Source: an uncultured Flavobacteriales bacterium
GTDB lineage: Bacteria > Bacteroidota > Bacteroidia > Flavobacteriales > Schleiferiaceae
Length of the DNA stretch: 64,000 bases
Assembly: GCA_913055685.1 (NCBI GenBank)
Contig: CAJXKC010000001.1
Location: 682,001-746,000, forward strand
Reading direction: 5' to 3'
Made by a program: the position numbers and the translations under genes. A model generated the notes under the pieces. That model was not told the origin of the DNA and did no database searches. It saw nothing but the letters and a program-made list of their open reading frames with translations. Positions 1 through 9,944 of this stretch are shown here, piece by piece; position 1 is the stretch's first letter, and each line of letters opens with the position of its first letter.

Positions 1-141
1 AAGCAAGGCAGGATGAGATGGAATGGCCAAAATCAGCAAGGCGAATTGTGTGAAAGCGGTATATACACAGCCGTTCTTAAGTACATTGAGTCAGGGGGCT
101 ATGAAGGCCAGGCAGCTTGCACCTTAACTTTAATACGATAA
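1..141 (+). CDS. 3' end of a T9SS type-B sorted protein (gliding-motility C-terminal domain)
   Basis: Frame 1 is open from the first base to a TAA at 139-141 and gives 46 residues. The text (WNGQNQQGELCESGIYTAVL, then KYIESGG, ending TLTLIR) has the pattern of the gliding-motility-associated C-terminal (CHU_C, type-B T9SS sorting) domain: a W-[DN]-G followed by a short polar stretch, a GxYxxxLKY strand and a final TLIR-like strand. Family knowledge says such domains end large secreted or surface adhesins exported by the type IX system. Only the tail is present, so the mature protein cannot be identified. It ends 3 bases before the next ATG, so it may share a transcript with the exonuclease gene. 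Confidence 0.7.
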   Translation, partial: KQGRMRWNGQNQQGELCESGIYTAVLKYIESGGYEGQAACTLTLIR

Positions 142-144
142 AAG

Positions 145-852
145 ATGAAATTGAATTACCTACAACAAATCCTTTTTTTGGACATCGAAACGGTGAGCTC
201 GAAGGCTCATTTTGAAGAGCTAAATGAGGAGTGGCAAGCTTTATGGGCGGATAAAACTCGCTTTCAAAGGACCGAGGATGAGAGTCCGTCTGAGTTTTAC
301 CCCAAACGCGCTGGGATTCTCGCCGAGTTTGGAAAAATCGTTTGTGTCTCTTGCGGTTTTTTCACCAATCAAGGTGGAATCTGGGAGTTTAGGGTTAAAA
401 GTTTTTCATCGGAAGATGAGGTAGAGCTACTCTTAAATTTCGCAAATCTTTTGGAGCGCATGCCTAATTATAGATTGTGTGCCCATAATGGTAAAGAGTT
501 CGATTTTCCATACCTCAGTCGGAGAATGATTATCAATGAAATTAAATTGCCTGGTCAACTAAATAATGCGGGCAAGAAGCCTTGGGAAGTGCCACACTTA
601 GACACTATGGAGTTATGGAAGTTCGGCGACTTTAAAAATTATACCAGCCTTAAACTTTTGGCCGCCAGCTTTGGAATCCCCAGCCCCAAGGATGATATCG
701 ATGGCAGTATGGTTGGCTCGGTTTATTGGGAAGAAAATGACTTAGACCGAATTCGCATTTACTGCGAGAAAGACGTGGTCACTCTGGCTAAAGTATTTCT
801 TAAGATTAGTCAGACTGAAGTTCCACCTGATTTCGAAATCATACAGTCCTAA
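145..852 (+). CDS. Predicted 3'-5' exonuclease, PolB-like RNase H fold
   Basis: A 235-residue soluble protein of the predicted PolB-like exonuclease family, widespread in Bacteroidota. The DEDD-type metal-binding acidic residues can be seen: D13 and E15 in the first motif (FLDIET), D120 in the second (AHNGKEFDF) and D210 in the third (YCEKDVV). The length fits a single RNase H-like domain with no polymerase attached. The role is presumably trimming of DNA or RNA 3' ends; the substrate is unknown. The start at 145 is the first in-frame ATG after the upstream stop codon. It lies just downstream of the partial T9SS gene with no terminator between them. Confidence 0.85.
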   Translation: MKLNYLQQILFLDIETVSSKAHFEELNEEWQALWADKTRFQRTEDESPSEFYPKRAGILAEFGKIVCVSCGFFTNQGGIWEFRVKSFSSEDEVELLLNFANLLERMPNYRLCAHNGKEFDFPYLSRRMIINEIKLPGQLNNAGKKPWEVPHLDTMELWKFGDFKNYTSLKLLAASFGIPSPKDDIDGSMVGSVYWEENDLDRIRIYCEKDVVTLAKVFLKISQTEVPPDFEIIQS

Positions 853-1033
853 TTTAGGGGCTTTGTTTTTTTTGCCAAATACACTGAGCTTCACTGAGAA
901 CTAGTTAAGCCCAGAAATAGTGGTGAATTGAAAGGGATAACCTGGAGGGTAATCGCAGTATTTCCCCTAAATGCTTGTTTAGTTAGTTTACCAATCAGGA
1001 AAGGGTTGTTAAAGTTTATACAGGCTAGAAATG

Positions 1034-1041
1034 TATCTTTG
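1034..1041 (+). promoter_or_regulatory. Candidate -7 element TATCTTTG before the ABC gene
   Basis: TATCTTTG matches the Bacteroidota -7 consensus TAnnTTTG. No good -33 TTG lies at the usual 19-21 bp distance, and the ATG follows after only 5 bases, so transcription from here would be nearly leaderless. Weak prediction. Confidence 0.25.
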
Positions 1042-1046
1042 ATTCG

Positions 1047-2714
1047 ATGAGCGCTACCCCCTTATTGGAAATTAATGAGCTATGGATAAAGGCCGGTGAC
1101 CAGGCCTTGGTAAAGGGCTTAAACCTTAGCCTTGAAGCCGGTAAAACTTTAGCAATTGTTGGTGAATCGGGGTCGGGTAAGTCTTTAAGTAGCTTGGCGC
1201 TGATGGGTCTCTTGCCCGCTGGTTTAGACCTGGAGGCAGAAATTAATTTTAAAGGTTCATCGCTTCTGGGTTTAGAAGAAAAGGAATGGTCTCAAATAAG
1301 AGGTGCGCAAATCGCGATGGTTTTCCAAGAGCCCATGTCTGCACTTAATCCTTCTATGACCTGTGGTAAGCAAGTAGCAGAAATGCTGGCCTTGCATCGC
1401 GATTGGTCGGCTAAGAAAATTAAAGAGGAGGTTTTAGGTCTGTTCCGAAAAGTAGAATTGCCCAGGGTAGAACAGATCTATGATTCATATCCGCATCAAT
1501 TAAGTGGCGGCCAAAAGCAAAGGGTTATGATTGCCATGGCGGTAGCTTGTAAGCCCAGCTTGCTCATTGCCGATGAACCTACCACTGCACTTGATGTCTC
1601 GGTGCAGGCCGAAATTCTTAAGCTTTTAGCCGAATTGCAAAAGGAATTTAAGATGGCCATGATCTTTATTTCGCATGATTTAGCCTTGGTGCGCGATATA
1701 GCCGATGAGGTATTGGTAATGTACCAAGGAGAGCTAAAAGAATATGGGCCTAGTGAGCAAGTCTTTAATCGGCCGAAGGATCCTTACACTAAGGGTTTAA
1801 TTGCCTGCAGGCCTCAAGCCGATAAACCTTTTCGCCGCCTACCCTTGGTAAAAGATTTTTTAGCGCAGAAAGCACCAGAATTGGAAGTACTTTCTCGTGC
1901 TAAACGCATAGAAAAGGCCGAGCATTATTTAAAGCAAACCCCGCTTTTTGAAGTAAAAGATCTCTCCAAAATTTACCGACAGAAGAAAGGGATATTGGGG
2001 AAAACCGAGCAAGTTATTGGCTTGAAGGATTTCAATTTAAAAATTTTCCCCGGCGAAAGCCTTGGCTTGGTGGGAGAGTCGGGCTCGGGTAAGAGTACTT
2101 TTGGTCGACTACTAGTGGGTTTGGAAAAGGCGGTACAGGGCGAAATTTTCTACCAGGGAAAAGATATTGCTCATGCGAATAGTACTATGTGGAGAAATTT
2201 GCATCGAGATATTCAAATTATCTTTCAAGATCCCTTCGCCAGTTTAAATCCGCGCATTCGAATCGGTGAGGCGGTAACCGAAGTCTTGCAACAGCGTCGC
2301 AAGCAAAGCAAGGCCCAGGCTAAACAAGAAGCCCAAGAACTTTTAGAAAAGGTAGGCTTAGAGGCCGAGTTTTATAGTCGTTATCCCCATGAGTTTAGTG
2401 GTGGACAGCGGCAAAGAATTGGCATTGCGCGAGCCCTCGCTTTAAACCCCAGTTTTATTGTTTGTGATGAATCGGTAAGCGCCCTGGACGTTTCGGTACA
2501 GGCCCAAATTTTAAATCTGCTCAACGATTTAAAAGAAGAGTTTGGCTTTACCTACCTCTTTATTTCCCACGATTTGCAAGTGGTAAACTATTTCTGCGAC
2601 CGGGTAGTAGTGATGCAGAAAGGGCAATTGGTGGCAATTGGTATTTCGGATGAGTTGTATAAATACCCACAGGAAGCCTATACGAAAATGCTGATAGAAG
2701 CCTCTCCGGATTAA
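1047..2714 (+). CDS. Dipeptide/oligopeptide-type ABC transporter, fused dual ATP-binding protein
   Basis: 555 residues with two complete ABC ATPase domains in one chain, a fused DppD-DppF (YejF/GsiA-like) arrangement. The first domain has Walker A at residues 39-46 (GESGSGKS), signature LSGGQ at 152-156 and Walker B with DEPTTALD near 176. The second has Walker A at 343-350, signature FSGGQRQR and Walker B ending CDESVSALD. Each half carries the C-terminal oligopeptide-transporter extension (motif RPKDPYTKGLI in the first). It powers uptake of peptides or a related solute through membrane partners that are not encoded nearby, so the substrate is open. It is transcribed alone and converges on the GT-C gene with a 6-base gap. 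Confidence 0.92.
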   Translation: MSATPLLEINELWIKAGDQALVKGLNLSLEAGKTLAIVGESGSGKSLSSLALMGLLPAGLDLEAEINFKGSSLLGLEEKEWSQIRGAQIAMVFQEPMSALNPSMTCGKQVAEMLALHRDWSAKKIKEEVLGLFRKVELPRVEQIYDSYPHQLSGGQKQRVMIAMAVACKPSLLIADEPTTALDVSVQAEILKLLAELQKEFKMAMIFISHDLALVRDIADEVLVMYQGELKEYGPSEQVFNRPKDPYTKGLIACRPQADKPFRRLPLVKDFLAQKAPELEVLSRAKRIEKAEHYLKQTPLFEVKDLSKIYRQKKGILGKTEQVIGLKDFNLKIFPGESLGLVGESGSGKSTFGRLLVGLEKAVQGEIFYQGKDIAHANSTMWRNLHRDIQIIFQDPFASLNPRIRIGEAVTEVLQQRRKQSKAQAKQEAQELLEKVGLEAEFYSRYPHEFSGGQRQRIGIARALALNPSFIVCDESVSALDVSVQAQILNLLNDLKEEFGFTYLFISHDLQVVNYFCDRVVVMQKGQLVAIGISDELYKYPQEAYTKMLIEASPD

Positions 2715-2720
2715 TAAAGC

Positions 2721-4052
2721 TTATTCCTCCTCCCCTCTTTTCGCGGCTTCATAATCGGGGTGATCTAAATACGATTCATAGTCTTTGATGTAATGATCAA
2801 CGAAGAACTGCTTCCAAAAGAGTTCCTTGCTCATGCTGTCGTAATGAATAATGCCGCTCTTGTATTGCTTATTCATAAAAATCGACCAAGTAGTAATGAA
2901 TGTGAGGATCACTGCGGAGGTCACTTTAATCGCTTTGCTTTGTTGAAGCAGCCATTGCAAAGTAAAGGCTAAGGCAATAGCCATAAAGGGAAGGTAATCG
3001 ATCATAGAGCGGGCACCGAAGCCGCCACCGTACCACCAGCACCACCAGGAGAAATTAACCCAGATAGCTAAGAAAAGTACCGCTAAAGCCACCACCGTTT
3101 CGCGCTGTACTTTCTTCCAAGCCCAGTAAAAGCCGGGGATACTTAACCACAGTATAGGACTGTAAACAAACCAGCCCTTTCGGTAGGAAAAGAGTCCTTT
3201 CCAAATTTCGGGATCTCCAAAAAAGAATCGTTCATCATTATAGGAATAGATTACCCAGTTTCCGGTCATATGATGCCAGTAAAAAAGTTGGGGACTGATG
3301 GCTAAAAAAATCATGGCCACCGCGATAAAGCCGTGTTGCCACCATTGTTTGGGACTGAGACTTTTATTCCAAATCAAAAGAATGAGAGGGAAGAGCAAAG
3401 CAATAACATTGGTGGGTCTAATTAGAATGAGTAGACCGCCAATCAATCCCAGTGCTATCGCTAAGCCAAGTTTGACTTGCTTTCGGTAGGCTTGAAAAAG
3501 CCATAGCATAAAGCAGATGAGGCTAAAATTGAAAGCATGACTCATCGGTTCAACGAAGGAGTAATAAGGTAGATTCGTCCCCGCGTAAATTAATACCACC
3601 GAGAGGCTAGCGATTCCTTTTGAAACATATTCACTTAGAAAAGATTTTAAAAACCATAGGCCCAATAAAGTGTAGCTCAGCACCGCCAGGAGAAGGGCAA
3701 AGGGGTAGGGGCTAGAAAAACCATTGGCTTCGTAGGTGTCGCTCATTAGAGCCACTGCATGAGCGGCAAAGAAAAAAGGACTGTAGAGAATCGCCAATCC
3801 AGAGGTCATCTTTACATACTTATTGCCCTCTGCATCGGAGCTCATGTAAAAATGCTTTTCACCCCACTCTTTAACCGGCTTTTCAAACTTAATGTCGTCG
3901 TAAATAAAAAGGGCGGGTAAGTAGGAATAATAGAGGGTCATGTCCCAGTCGATTACCCGACTATGGTTCCAGAATTTAGAAAAACTGAATACCAAGATAC
4001 AGACCGCAATGAGGAGCGGATAAAAGCTCTCTAGTTTAAAATAGCGCCGCAT
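2721..4052 (-). CDS. Multi-pass membrane protein, GT-C-like glycosyltransferase
   Basis: 443 residues with about ten hydrophobic membrane segments. The first outer loop holds an acidic motif, DWD at residues 35-37, as in GT-C fold glycosyltransferases (PMT/ArnT-like) that use lipid-linked sugars; this placement is the main reason for the call. No sugar donor or acceptor can be inferred. The C-terminal 50 residues are hydrophilic and charged. It is the last gene of the minus-strand run and follows the CoA-transferase B subunit with one spacer base. A second GT-C-like gene lies on the other side of that subunit. A general membrane protein without catalytic activity is possible. Confidence 0.6.
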   Translation of the reverse strand: MRRYFKLESFYPLLIAVCILVFSFSKFWNHSRVIDWDMTLYYSYLPALFIYDDIKFEKPVKEWGEKHFYMSSDAEGNKYVKMTSGLAILYSPFFFAAHAVALMSDTYEANGFSSPYPFALLLAVLSYTLLGLWFLKSFLSEYVSKGIASLSVVLIYAGTNLPYYSFVEPMSHAFNFSLICFMLWLFQAYRKQVKLGLAIALGLIGGLLILIRPTNVIALLFPLILLIWNKSLSPKQWWQHGFIAVAMIFLAISPQLFYWHHMTGNWVIYSYNDERFFFGDPEIWKGLFSYRKGWFVYSPILWLSIPGFYWAWKKVQRETVVALAVLFLAIWVNFSWWCWWYGGGFGARSMIDYLPFMAIALAFTLQWLLQQSKAIKVTSAVILTFITTWSIFMNKQYKSGIIHYDSMSKELFWKQFFVDHYIKDYESYLDHPDYEAAKRGEEE

Positions 4053-4053
4053 G

Positions 4054-4710
4054 CTAGCCGAGCTGCATAGTAGGAATGTCGCCTTCCACGATAAGGCGTC
4101 CTTCGGTAGCGTTTTTTACTTCATCGACACTAATACCGGGAGCTAATTCTTTAAGGTGAAAGGCATTGTTCTGGATTTCGAGCACGGCTAAGTTTGTAAC
4201 CACTTTCTTTACGCAGCCTACACCAGTTAAGGGCAGGGTACATTTTTGCAGCAGTTTAGACTCCCCTTTTTTATTGGTGTGCATCATAGCCACGATGATA
4301 TTGTCGGCCGAGGCTACAAGATCCATTGCTCCCCCCATGCCTTTTACCATTTTACCCGGGATTTTCCAATTGGCGATATCCCCATTTTGAGCCACCTCCA
4401 TGGCACCTAAAACGGTCATTTGCACATGCTGACCACGAATCATACCGAAGCTCATTGATGAGTCGAAGAAACTTGCACCGGGTAGAGAGGTAATGGTTTG
4501 CTTTCCAGCATTAATTAAGTCGGCGTCGATTTCCGCTTCGGTAGGAAAAGGTCCCATACCAAGGATGCCGTTCTCAGATTGAAATTCAACCGAAATACCT
4601 TCCGGAATGTAATTAGCCACCAAAGTAGGTATGCCAATGCCGAGGTTTACGTAGTAACCGTCTTCTAATTCCTGAGCAATACGTTGTGCGATTCCATTCT
4701 TATCGAGCAT
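4054..4710 (-). CDS. scoB: 3-oxoacid CoA-transferase subunit B
   Basis: 218 residues, the usual length for the B subunit of family I CoA-transferases. The catalytic glutamate that forms the CoA thioester intermediate is visible as E46 in the SENGILG motif, after the GIGIPTL nucleotide-binding turn. With subunit A (6465-7163) it would move CoA from succinyl-CoA to acetoacetate or a related 3-oxoacid. Unlike the usual adjacent A-B arrangement, a GT-C-like membrane gene sits between the subunits here. All genes of the run are on one strand with gaps of at most about 12 bases, so they are probably still cotranscribed. Confidence 0.93.
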   Translation of the reverse strand: MLDKNGIAQRIAQELEDGYYVNLGIGIPTLVANYIPEGISVEFQSENGILGMGPFPTEAEIDADLINAGKQTITSLPGASFFDSSMSFGMIRGQHVQMTVLGAMEVAQNGDIANWKIPGKMVKGMGGAMDLVASADNIIVAMMHTNKKGESKLLQKCTLPLTGVGCVKKVVTNLAVLEIQNNAFHLKELAPGISVDEVKNATEGRLIVEGDIPTMQLG

Positions 4711-4722
4711 GTCCGGTAGTAT

Positions 4723-6462
4723 TTAATTTAATTCCCAAATAGTCCAATTTCCTTTTTGCAAGCTAAAGCTTTCATTTTCTGGGTTCCAGAAAAAAATCTT
4801 TAAGTCCTGACTATCCTCGGGTAGGTCTTCCAAAACTACAAAAAGGTGCCAATCTTGCCAGTCCTTTTCGAGGCTTAAATAGGCGCGTGCCCGGTAAGCT
4901 TGCCAATATACTTGCTCGCCTAATTCATTTAAGGCCTGAACGGCGATGGCTAGTTTATGGGGTTTGTCTACCTTGATTTTTAAGTCGGCGCTTATGGCCT
5001 GATACCTTCCATCGAGGGGCCCTTCTACTAGAGGCTGACCTTCTTTGTGGTTCTCTAAAGGATCTGACTCAAAGCTTGCAATTTCTTTTTTATAGGTTCT
5101 AGGCTTACGCTGAAGTAGATATAGCCCTGCTTCATTGCTGTTTTTAACTTCATATTTCTTCAGCCAAATAGCGAGATCCTTTTCCTCGCAAAGTCGGTAG
5201 TCGAGCCAGGGACTATCACTTAGCTGAAAAACCGGTAAAGCGCCTTGCTGTTTTTGATGGAGAAAATTCCATTGTGGTGCTTGCAGGTAGCTACCGCCAA
5301 AGTTTTCGGCATTTTGCTTTTCCAGGAAATGGTAAAAGGAAGTGGGTACTTGCTCCTGACTCCAAGCAGGGAAGGAAGCGCGATTTAAAGATAAGTGACC
5401 GAAAAGGTGTAAGGGAAAAGCAAGGCTCCAGAGGCTAAAAAAGATCAGGCTTTTAAAGCCCTTTTGATAGTGCCAATCAAGCAGGGCAATGAAGGAAATA
5501 AGACCAAAAACCAGCCAATACAAAAGAGCCCTGTCAAAAGGAAATTTGAGTCCCAATAGAAGGTTTCCCAAAGGATAAAAGGCGGTAATGAGTAAAAAGG
5601 CTAAGGCCAGGCCATGAGCCAAGTTCCATTGCGAGCTCTGCCAAGGTTTAGATGCGACTAGGGCAATAAAAAACAGGGCGCCAGCGGCTAAAAATAGGTC
5701 GAGTGAAAGTTCACTTCCCAGTAGCATTGTTTTCAATGAATTAAGGCTGTCACTTAAAAATCCTTCTTCTCCCCCATAATACAATTGTTGATGCTTACGA
5801 AGCATGAAGGACCACCAAAGGGAATAGGCCAAGGGCAAGGAGCCCAGGATACTCAGACCTATTTTCTGTCCTTGACTAATTGCACTTTGCCAAACTTTGT
5901 AAAAGGATGCCAAGATCAATAGGCCAAAGAGGGGTAAGGCACTGATATTACTAGCTAAGGCCAAAAAGGAGAAAGCTACAAACCAAAGGAAAAGCCCAGG
6001 TTTAAATTGCTGGTAGAGGAGGTTTAAATACCATAATGCGCCCAACATAAAAGCTAGCAGGAGTCCGTAGCCACGCGCATAAGCAAAGAACTCAAGTGCG
6101 GCATGCACTCCAAAGAAGAGGCCTAAAGTCCACCAGCGTAGGAAGCGGCTTTGTAGGCTTCGCATCAGGCGAAAGCCAAAAAAGGCAAAGACTGGGAAAG
6201 CAAGTAAATTGGGCAGTCGGAGGGCCCATTCTTGTGGCCCAAATAGTTGAGCGGATACCCAAGCTAAAGCTGAGTTAAGGAGGTGATTATTGGCAGACCA
6301 AAAAGCAGAGCCTGGTAAAAAGCTTCCGTTTTTAATGAATAGGAAATAGCTGGTGGCCTCATCAAATACTAAGGGGGAATAAATTGCCCTTAGCAGTAGA
6401 TAGCACCAAAATATTGAGCTTAGGGAAATAAAACTAAGCCGATATAGCTTATGCTCCTTCAA
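4723..6462 (-). CDS. Large multi-pass membrane protein, GT-C-like glycosyltransferase
   Basis: 579 residues: about ten membrane helices up to roughly residue 370, then a soluble C-terminal region of about 200 residues. The first outer loop has the acidic pair D34-E35 (LVFDEATSYF), typical of ArnT/PMT-type GT-C enzymes. The C-terminal part looks like a beta-rich domain outside the membrane. The likely role is sugar transfer from a polyprenyl carrier to a protein, lipid or glycan; the acceptor is unknown. The gene is inserted between the CoA-transferase A and B genes, 2 and 12 bases from them. Sequence similarity to the other GT-C gene (2721-4052) is not obvious by eye. Confidence 0.6.
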   Translation of the reverse strand: MKEHKLYRLSFISLSSIFWCYLLLRAIYSPLVFDEATSYFLFIKNGSFLPGSAFWSANNHLLNSALAWVSAQLFGPQEWALRLPNLLAFPVFAFFGFRLMRSLQSRFLRWWTLGLFFGVHAALEFFAYARGYGLLLAFMLGALWYLNLLYQQFKPGLFLWFVAFSFLALASNISALPLFGLLILASFYKVWQSAISQGQKIGLSILGSLPLAYSLWWSFMLRKHQQLYYGGEEGFLSDSLNSLKTMLLGSELSLDLFLAAGALFFIALVASKPWQSSQWNLAHGLALAFLLITAFYPLGNLLLGLKFPFDRALLYWLVFGLISFIALLDWHYQKGFKSLIFFSLWSLAFPLHLFGHLSLNRASFPAWSQEQVPTSFYHFLEKQNAENFGGSYLQAPQWNFLHQKQQGALPVFQLSDSPWLDYRLCEEKDLAIWLKKYEVKNSNEAGLYLLQRKPRTYKKEIASFESDPLENHKEGQPLVEGPLDGRYQAISADLKIKVDKPHKLAIAVQALNELGEQVYWQAYRARAYLSLEKDWQDWHLFVVLEDLPEDSQDLKIFFWNPENESFSLQKGNWTIWELN

Positions 6463-6464
6463 GA

Positions 6465-7163
6465 TTAGGACTGACGAATCGTTCTTTGTTCGATGCGTTT
6501 CTCGTAGTTGACACCTTGGAAAATTCGCTGAACAAAGATTCCTGGTGTATGAATTTCATTTGGGTCTAATTCGCCAGCAGGAACTAACTCTTCGACCTCA
6601 GCGACGGTAATTTTCCCGGCCATGGCCATAAGTGGATTGAAGTTTCGTGCGGTTCCTTTAAAAACAAGGTTTCCGGCCTCATCACCTTTCCAAGCTTTTA
6701 CAAAAGCAAAGTCGGCTTCGAAGGCATGTTCCAATATATGAGGCTTGCCCTTAAACCAACGCACTTCCTTGCCTTCGGCCACTTCGGTACCGTAACCTGC
6801 GGGGGTGTAGAAAGCTGGAATTCCAGCTCCTGCGGCCCGACAGCGCTCCGCCAAAGTACCTTGTGGAATGAGGTCAACCTCCAGCTCTCCGCTAAGCATT
6901 TGTTTCTCGAAAAGGTCGTTTTCGCCCACATAGGAGCTAATCATTTTCTTGATTTGACGAGTTTGTAGCAAAAGCCCTAAACCAAAATCATCGACCCCCG
7001 CATTGTTGGATATGCAGGTTAAACCCTTAACGCCTAAGTTGCGGATGGCAGTAATGGAGTTTTCGGGAATACCACAAAGGCCAAAGCCCCCCAACATTAA
7101 AGTCATGTCGTCTTTTAGTCCTTCTACTGCTATTTCGGCATTGCTTACTACTTTACGGATCAT
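6465..7163 (-). CDS. scoA: 3-oxoacid CoA-transferase subunit A
   Basis: 232 residues, matching the A subunit of family I CoA-transferases. The glycine-rich coenzyme-binding segment [12 protein letters not shown] is at residues 24-35, and later conserved text such as [14 protein letters not shown] is present. It acts with subunit B in ketone-body or 3-oxoacid activation in the cytoplasm. It lies 11 bases downstream of the PBP1A gene and 2 bases upstream of the GT-C gene that separates it from its partner. Confidence 0.93.
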   Translation of the reverse strand: MIRKVVSNAEIAVEGLKDDMTLMLGGFGLCGIPENSITAIRNLGVKGLTCISNNAGVDDFGLGLLLQTRQIKKMISSYVGENDLFEKQMLSGELEVDLIPQGTLAERCRAAGAGIPAFYTPAGYGTEVAEGKEVRWFKGKPHILEHAFEADFAFVKAWKGDEAGNLVFKGTARNFNPLMAMAGKITVAEVEELVPAGELDPNEIHTPGIFVQRIFQGVNYEKRIEQRTIRQS

Positions 7164-7174
7164 AAGGCTTTGAT

Positions 7175-9475
7175 TTAATAGTTAAACTGAGGATCTCCCG
7201 AATCGATATTGGTCGAATCCTGACCCAGGGCGGCTTTATAGCGCTCGCAATTTAATTCAATACTAAGTGGATCAATTGGTTTTTCAAAATCGGCTTGGGA
7301 AATTCCCAACTGAGGGTTGGCATAACATTTCTGCATGAACAAGGCCCAAACGGGTAGGGCAACGGTGGCACCCTGACCATAATAAGTAGCGCCAAAGTGA
7401 GCCGCGCGGTCTTCGCAGCCCGCCCAAACCCCGGTTATTAAATTGGGGACCATGCCCATAAACCAGCCGTCGGAGTTATTTTGGGTGGTTCCTGTTTTTC
7501 CAGCAATGGGGTTTTTGAAATCCCAAGGGAAGCCCGTTACCACATCATTAATATACTTCCCATAGGAGGCACGCAAACGAACCCCCGTACCACTGGTAGT
7601 TACCCCTTTCAATAAATCAGTAACTACATAGGCGTCTTGCTCACTCATTACTTCATTGGTGCGCGGGGCAAATTCTTGCAGGATAACCCCATTGCGATCT
7701 TCGATACGGGTCACAAAAATTGGTTCGGTATAAACCCCCTTATTGGCGAAGGTGGTGTAAGTACCTACCATATCGTAAATCGATAAGTCAACTGTTCCTA
7801 AGGCTATCGATGGCTGTGGATCTATCTCCCCTTCAACCCCCATCTCACGCAGGAGGCGAATCACCGGAACCGGTCCAATTTGTTTCATCAGATAAGTGGT
7901 AACCGTGTTCATAGAATTGGCTAGGGCCGACTTCAAGGTAAAGACGCCGCCATATTCTTTATCGGAGTTTTCGGGACACCAGTCTTTAAGGAGGTTAAAT
8001 TGCCCTTTCTCGATACAAGTCCTCACATTCGGCACTTCAAAGCAGGGGGAATAACCTTTCTGACGGATGGCTGTGGCGTAGACAAAAGGTTTAAATAAAG
8101 AGCCTGCTTGGCGCTTACCCTGTTTTACGTGGTCGTATTTAAAGTGGTCGAAATCGATGCCCCCCACCCAAGCTTTAATAAAGCCTGTTTGCGGTTCTAC
8201 CGAAAGTAAACCCGCCTGATAAAAGTGTTTATAATAGCGAATGGAGTCCATGGGGCTCATCACCGTGTCGATATCCCCTTGCCATGAAAAGATACTCATG
8301 GCCACCGGGGTATTAAAGACCTCATTGATGCTGTCCTTTGAGGCGCCTAATTTTTTAAGATAGCGGTAACGAGGAGTACGACGCTTTGCTTGCTCCAGAA
8401 TTTGATCGATTTGATCTTGATTCACGGAGTGGAAGGGGGCACTGCGACGGTTTTTCTCCATTTTAAAGAACACCCTTTGCAGATTACTAATGTGTTCGGT
8501 CACCGCTTCTTCAGCGTAAGCTTGCATGCGTGAGTCGATGGTGGTATAAATCTTTAAGCCATCGGTATAGAGGTTGTATTCGCTACCATCGGTTTTGGGG
8601 TTCTTAGCAATCCAATCCTTCATGTACATCCGCAGGTATTCCCGGAAATAGGGGGCAATTCCATGGGTGTGACCCTGGCGACGGAAGTCTAATTCAATTG
8701 GGCGTGTTTTTAGGGTGTCGAAAGCCTCCTGACTAATCATGTCATTCCGTAACATTTGTGCGTAGACCACATTACGTCGACGGATCATCCGCTCCATATT
8801 GCGTCGGGGATTGTAATAGGCTGGGTTTTTAGCCATACCTACTAAAACCGCCGCTTGCTCCAATGTTAGGCTGTCGGTTGAAGTATTAAAGTAAATCGAT
8901 GCGGCCGAACTAATACCTACGGCATTGTAGATAAAGTCGAGCTGATTGAAATACATAGCAATAATCTCTTGCTTGGTGTATTGGCGCTCTAACTGCACTG
9001 CGATTACCCATTCTTTGAATTTTTGGGGGATACGTTCCCAAATATTATCGGCGGTATTGGTAAATAGCTGCTTGGCTAGCTGCTGGGTAATAGTACTACC
9101 TCCACCTGCAGCTCCAAGGCGCACAATTGCCCGGGCTAGCGCTTCAAAGTCAATGCCCGAATGCTCGTAAAACCGCTCGTCTTCGGTAGCCACTAGGGCA
9201 TTCACCAAATGAGGAGAGAGGTCTTCGTACTCTACATGGGTGCGATTATCACGGTAAAATTTTCCGAGAACCTCATTGTCGGATGAGATAATTTGAGTGG
9301 CGGTATTACTCTTGGGGTTTTCAATTTCCTCAAAGCTTGGCAAAGGGCCAAAGGCACCCACAGCAGCCAGTAAAATGATGGAAATTAAACTAATCAGGCC
9401 TAAGCTAAAGAGAATCCAAAAGGCCTTTACTAGTTTTCGAAAGTCATATTTCTTAGTGGTCTTCTTCTTCGCCAT
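7175..9475 (-). CDS. Penicillin-binding protein 1A, bifunctional transglycosylase/transpeptidase
   Basis: 766 residues from the ATG at 9475 (MAKKKTTKK). I prefer this start to the in-frame ATG 27 bases upstream because it gives the usual short basic cytoplasmic tail before one membrane anchor (about residues 20-42). The GT51 domain follows with the catalytic glutamate in [12 protein letters not shown] (near residue 98) and [14 protein letters not shown]. The transpeptidase domain has SLFKPF (SxxK), SMN (SxN) and KTGTT (KTG). It polymerises and cross-links peptidoglycan in the periplasm. The 5' end overlaps gldH by 23 bases, indicating coupled translation. Confidence 0.93.
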   Translation of the reverse strand: MAKKKTTKKYDFRKLVKAFWILFSLGLISLISIILLAAVGAFGPLPSFEEIENPKSNTATQIISSDNEVLGKFYRDNRTHVEYEDLSPHLVNALVATEDERFYEHSGIDFEALARAIVRLGAAGGGSTITQQLAKQLFTNTADNIWERIPQKFKEWVIAVQLERQYTKQEIIAMYFNQLDFIYNAVGISSAASIYFNTSTDSLTLEQAAVLVGMAKNPAYYNPRRNMERMIRRRNVVYAQMLRNDMISQEAFDTLKTRPIELDFRRQGHTHGIAPYFREYLRMYMKDWIAKNPKTDGSEYNLYTDGLKIYTTIDSRMQAYAEEAVTEHISNLQRVFFKMEKNRRSAPFHSVNQDQIDQILEQAKRRTPRYRYLKKLGASKDSINEVFNTPVAMSIFSWQGDIDTVMSPMDSIRYYKHFYQAGLLSVEPQTGFIKAWVGGIDFDHFKYDHVKQGKRQAGSLFKPFVYATAIRQKGYSPCFEVPNVRTCIEKGQFNLLKDWCPENSDKEYGGVFTLKSALANSMNTVTTYLMKQIGPVPVIRLLREMGVEGEIDPQPSIALGTVDLSIYDMVGTYTTFANKGVYTEPIFVTRIEDRNGVILQEFAPRTNEVMSEQDAYVVTDLLKGVTTSGTGVRLRASYGKYINDVVTGFPWDFKNPIAGKTGTTQNNSDGWFMGMVPNLITGVWAGCEDRAAHFGATYYGQGATVALPVWALFMQKCYANPQLGISQADFEKPIDPLSIELNCERYKAALGQDSTNIDSGDPQFNY

Positions 9476-9944
9476 AAGTGTTCTTATAGATAGTGAGGCC
9501 AATATCTTCTATTCCTGGTAAAGGGTTTTCCCGCATAGCTTGCACAAACTCAAAGCGGTACTTCCCAGAGCGATTAAACCGCAAGGGCTCCTTTCGGTAA
9601 ACGCGTTTAAAGGTTTTTAATTCTCCAATGCCTTCGCCTAACCAGCGCCCATAGGCATCCGCCATTTTAAATTCCGCCGTATCGCTATACTCAAGGCCTT
9701 CTTCCGAGTATATTTTTCGGAAAAGGTAAAGATTCGCATAGGGATAATTATCGTTGGCTCTTATGTTAACCACAATAGGGTAGCTGCTAAGCGTGTCCTC
9801 AATGTCAACTTCAAAGCTGGCTAAACTATCCGCATGCCAAGCACCTCCGTCTACCTCGAGATAGGATTCATAATAAGGGCTTTCCTCACATGCATTAAGC
9901 AAGATTAGTACAAAGGCAAAAGCTATGTAGCGAAGCTTAATCAT
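9453..9944 (-). CDS. gldH: Gliding motility lipoprotein GldH
   Basis: 163 residues from the ATG at 9944 (MIKLRYIAF). A longer open frame upstream runs inside ricT in another frame and is not believable. The lipoprotein signal ends LLNAC with the lipidated Cys at about residue 17, and the rest is a beta-rich domain typical of GldH. GldH is one of the lipoproteins needed for flavobacterial gliding and linked to T9SS function, probably at the outer membrane facing the periplasm. The start overlaps the ricT stop by 8 bases and the end overlaps PBP1A. The ricT-gldH order is common in this phylum. Confidence 0.85.
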   Translation of the reverse strand: MIKLRYIAFAFVLILLNACEESPYYESYLEVDGGAWHADSLASFEVDIEDTLSSYPIVVNIRANDNYPYANLYLFRKIYSEEGLEYSDTAEFKMADAYGRWLGEGIGELKTFKRVYRKEPLRFNRSGKYRFEFVQAMRENPLPGIEDIGLTIYKNTYGEEEDH

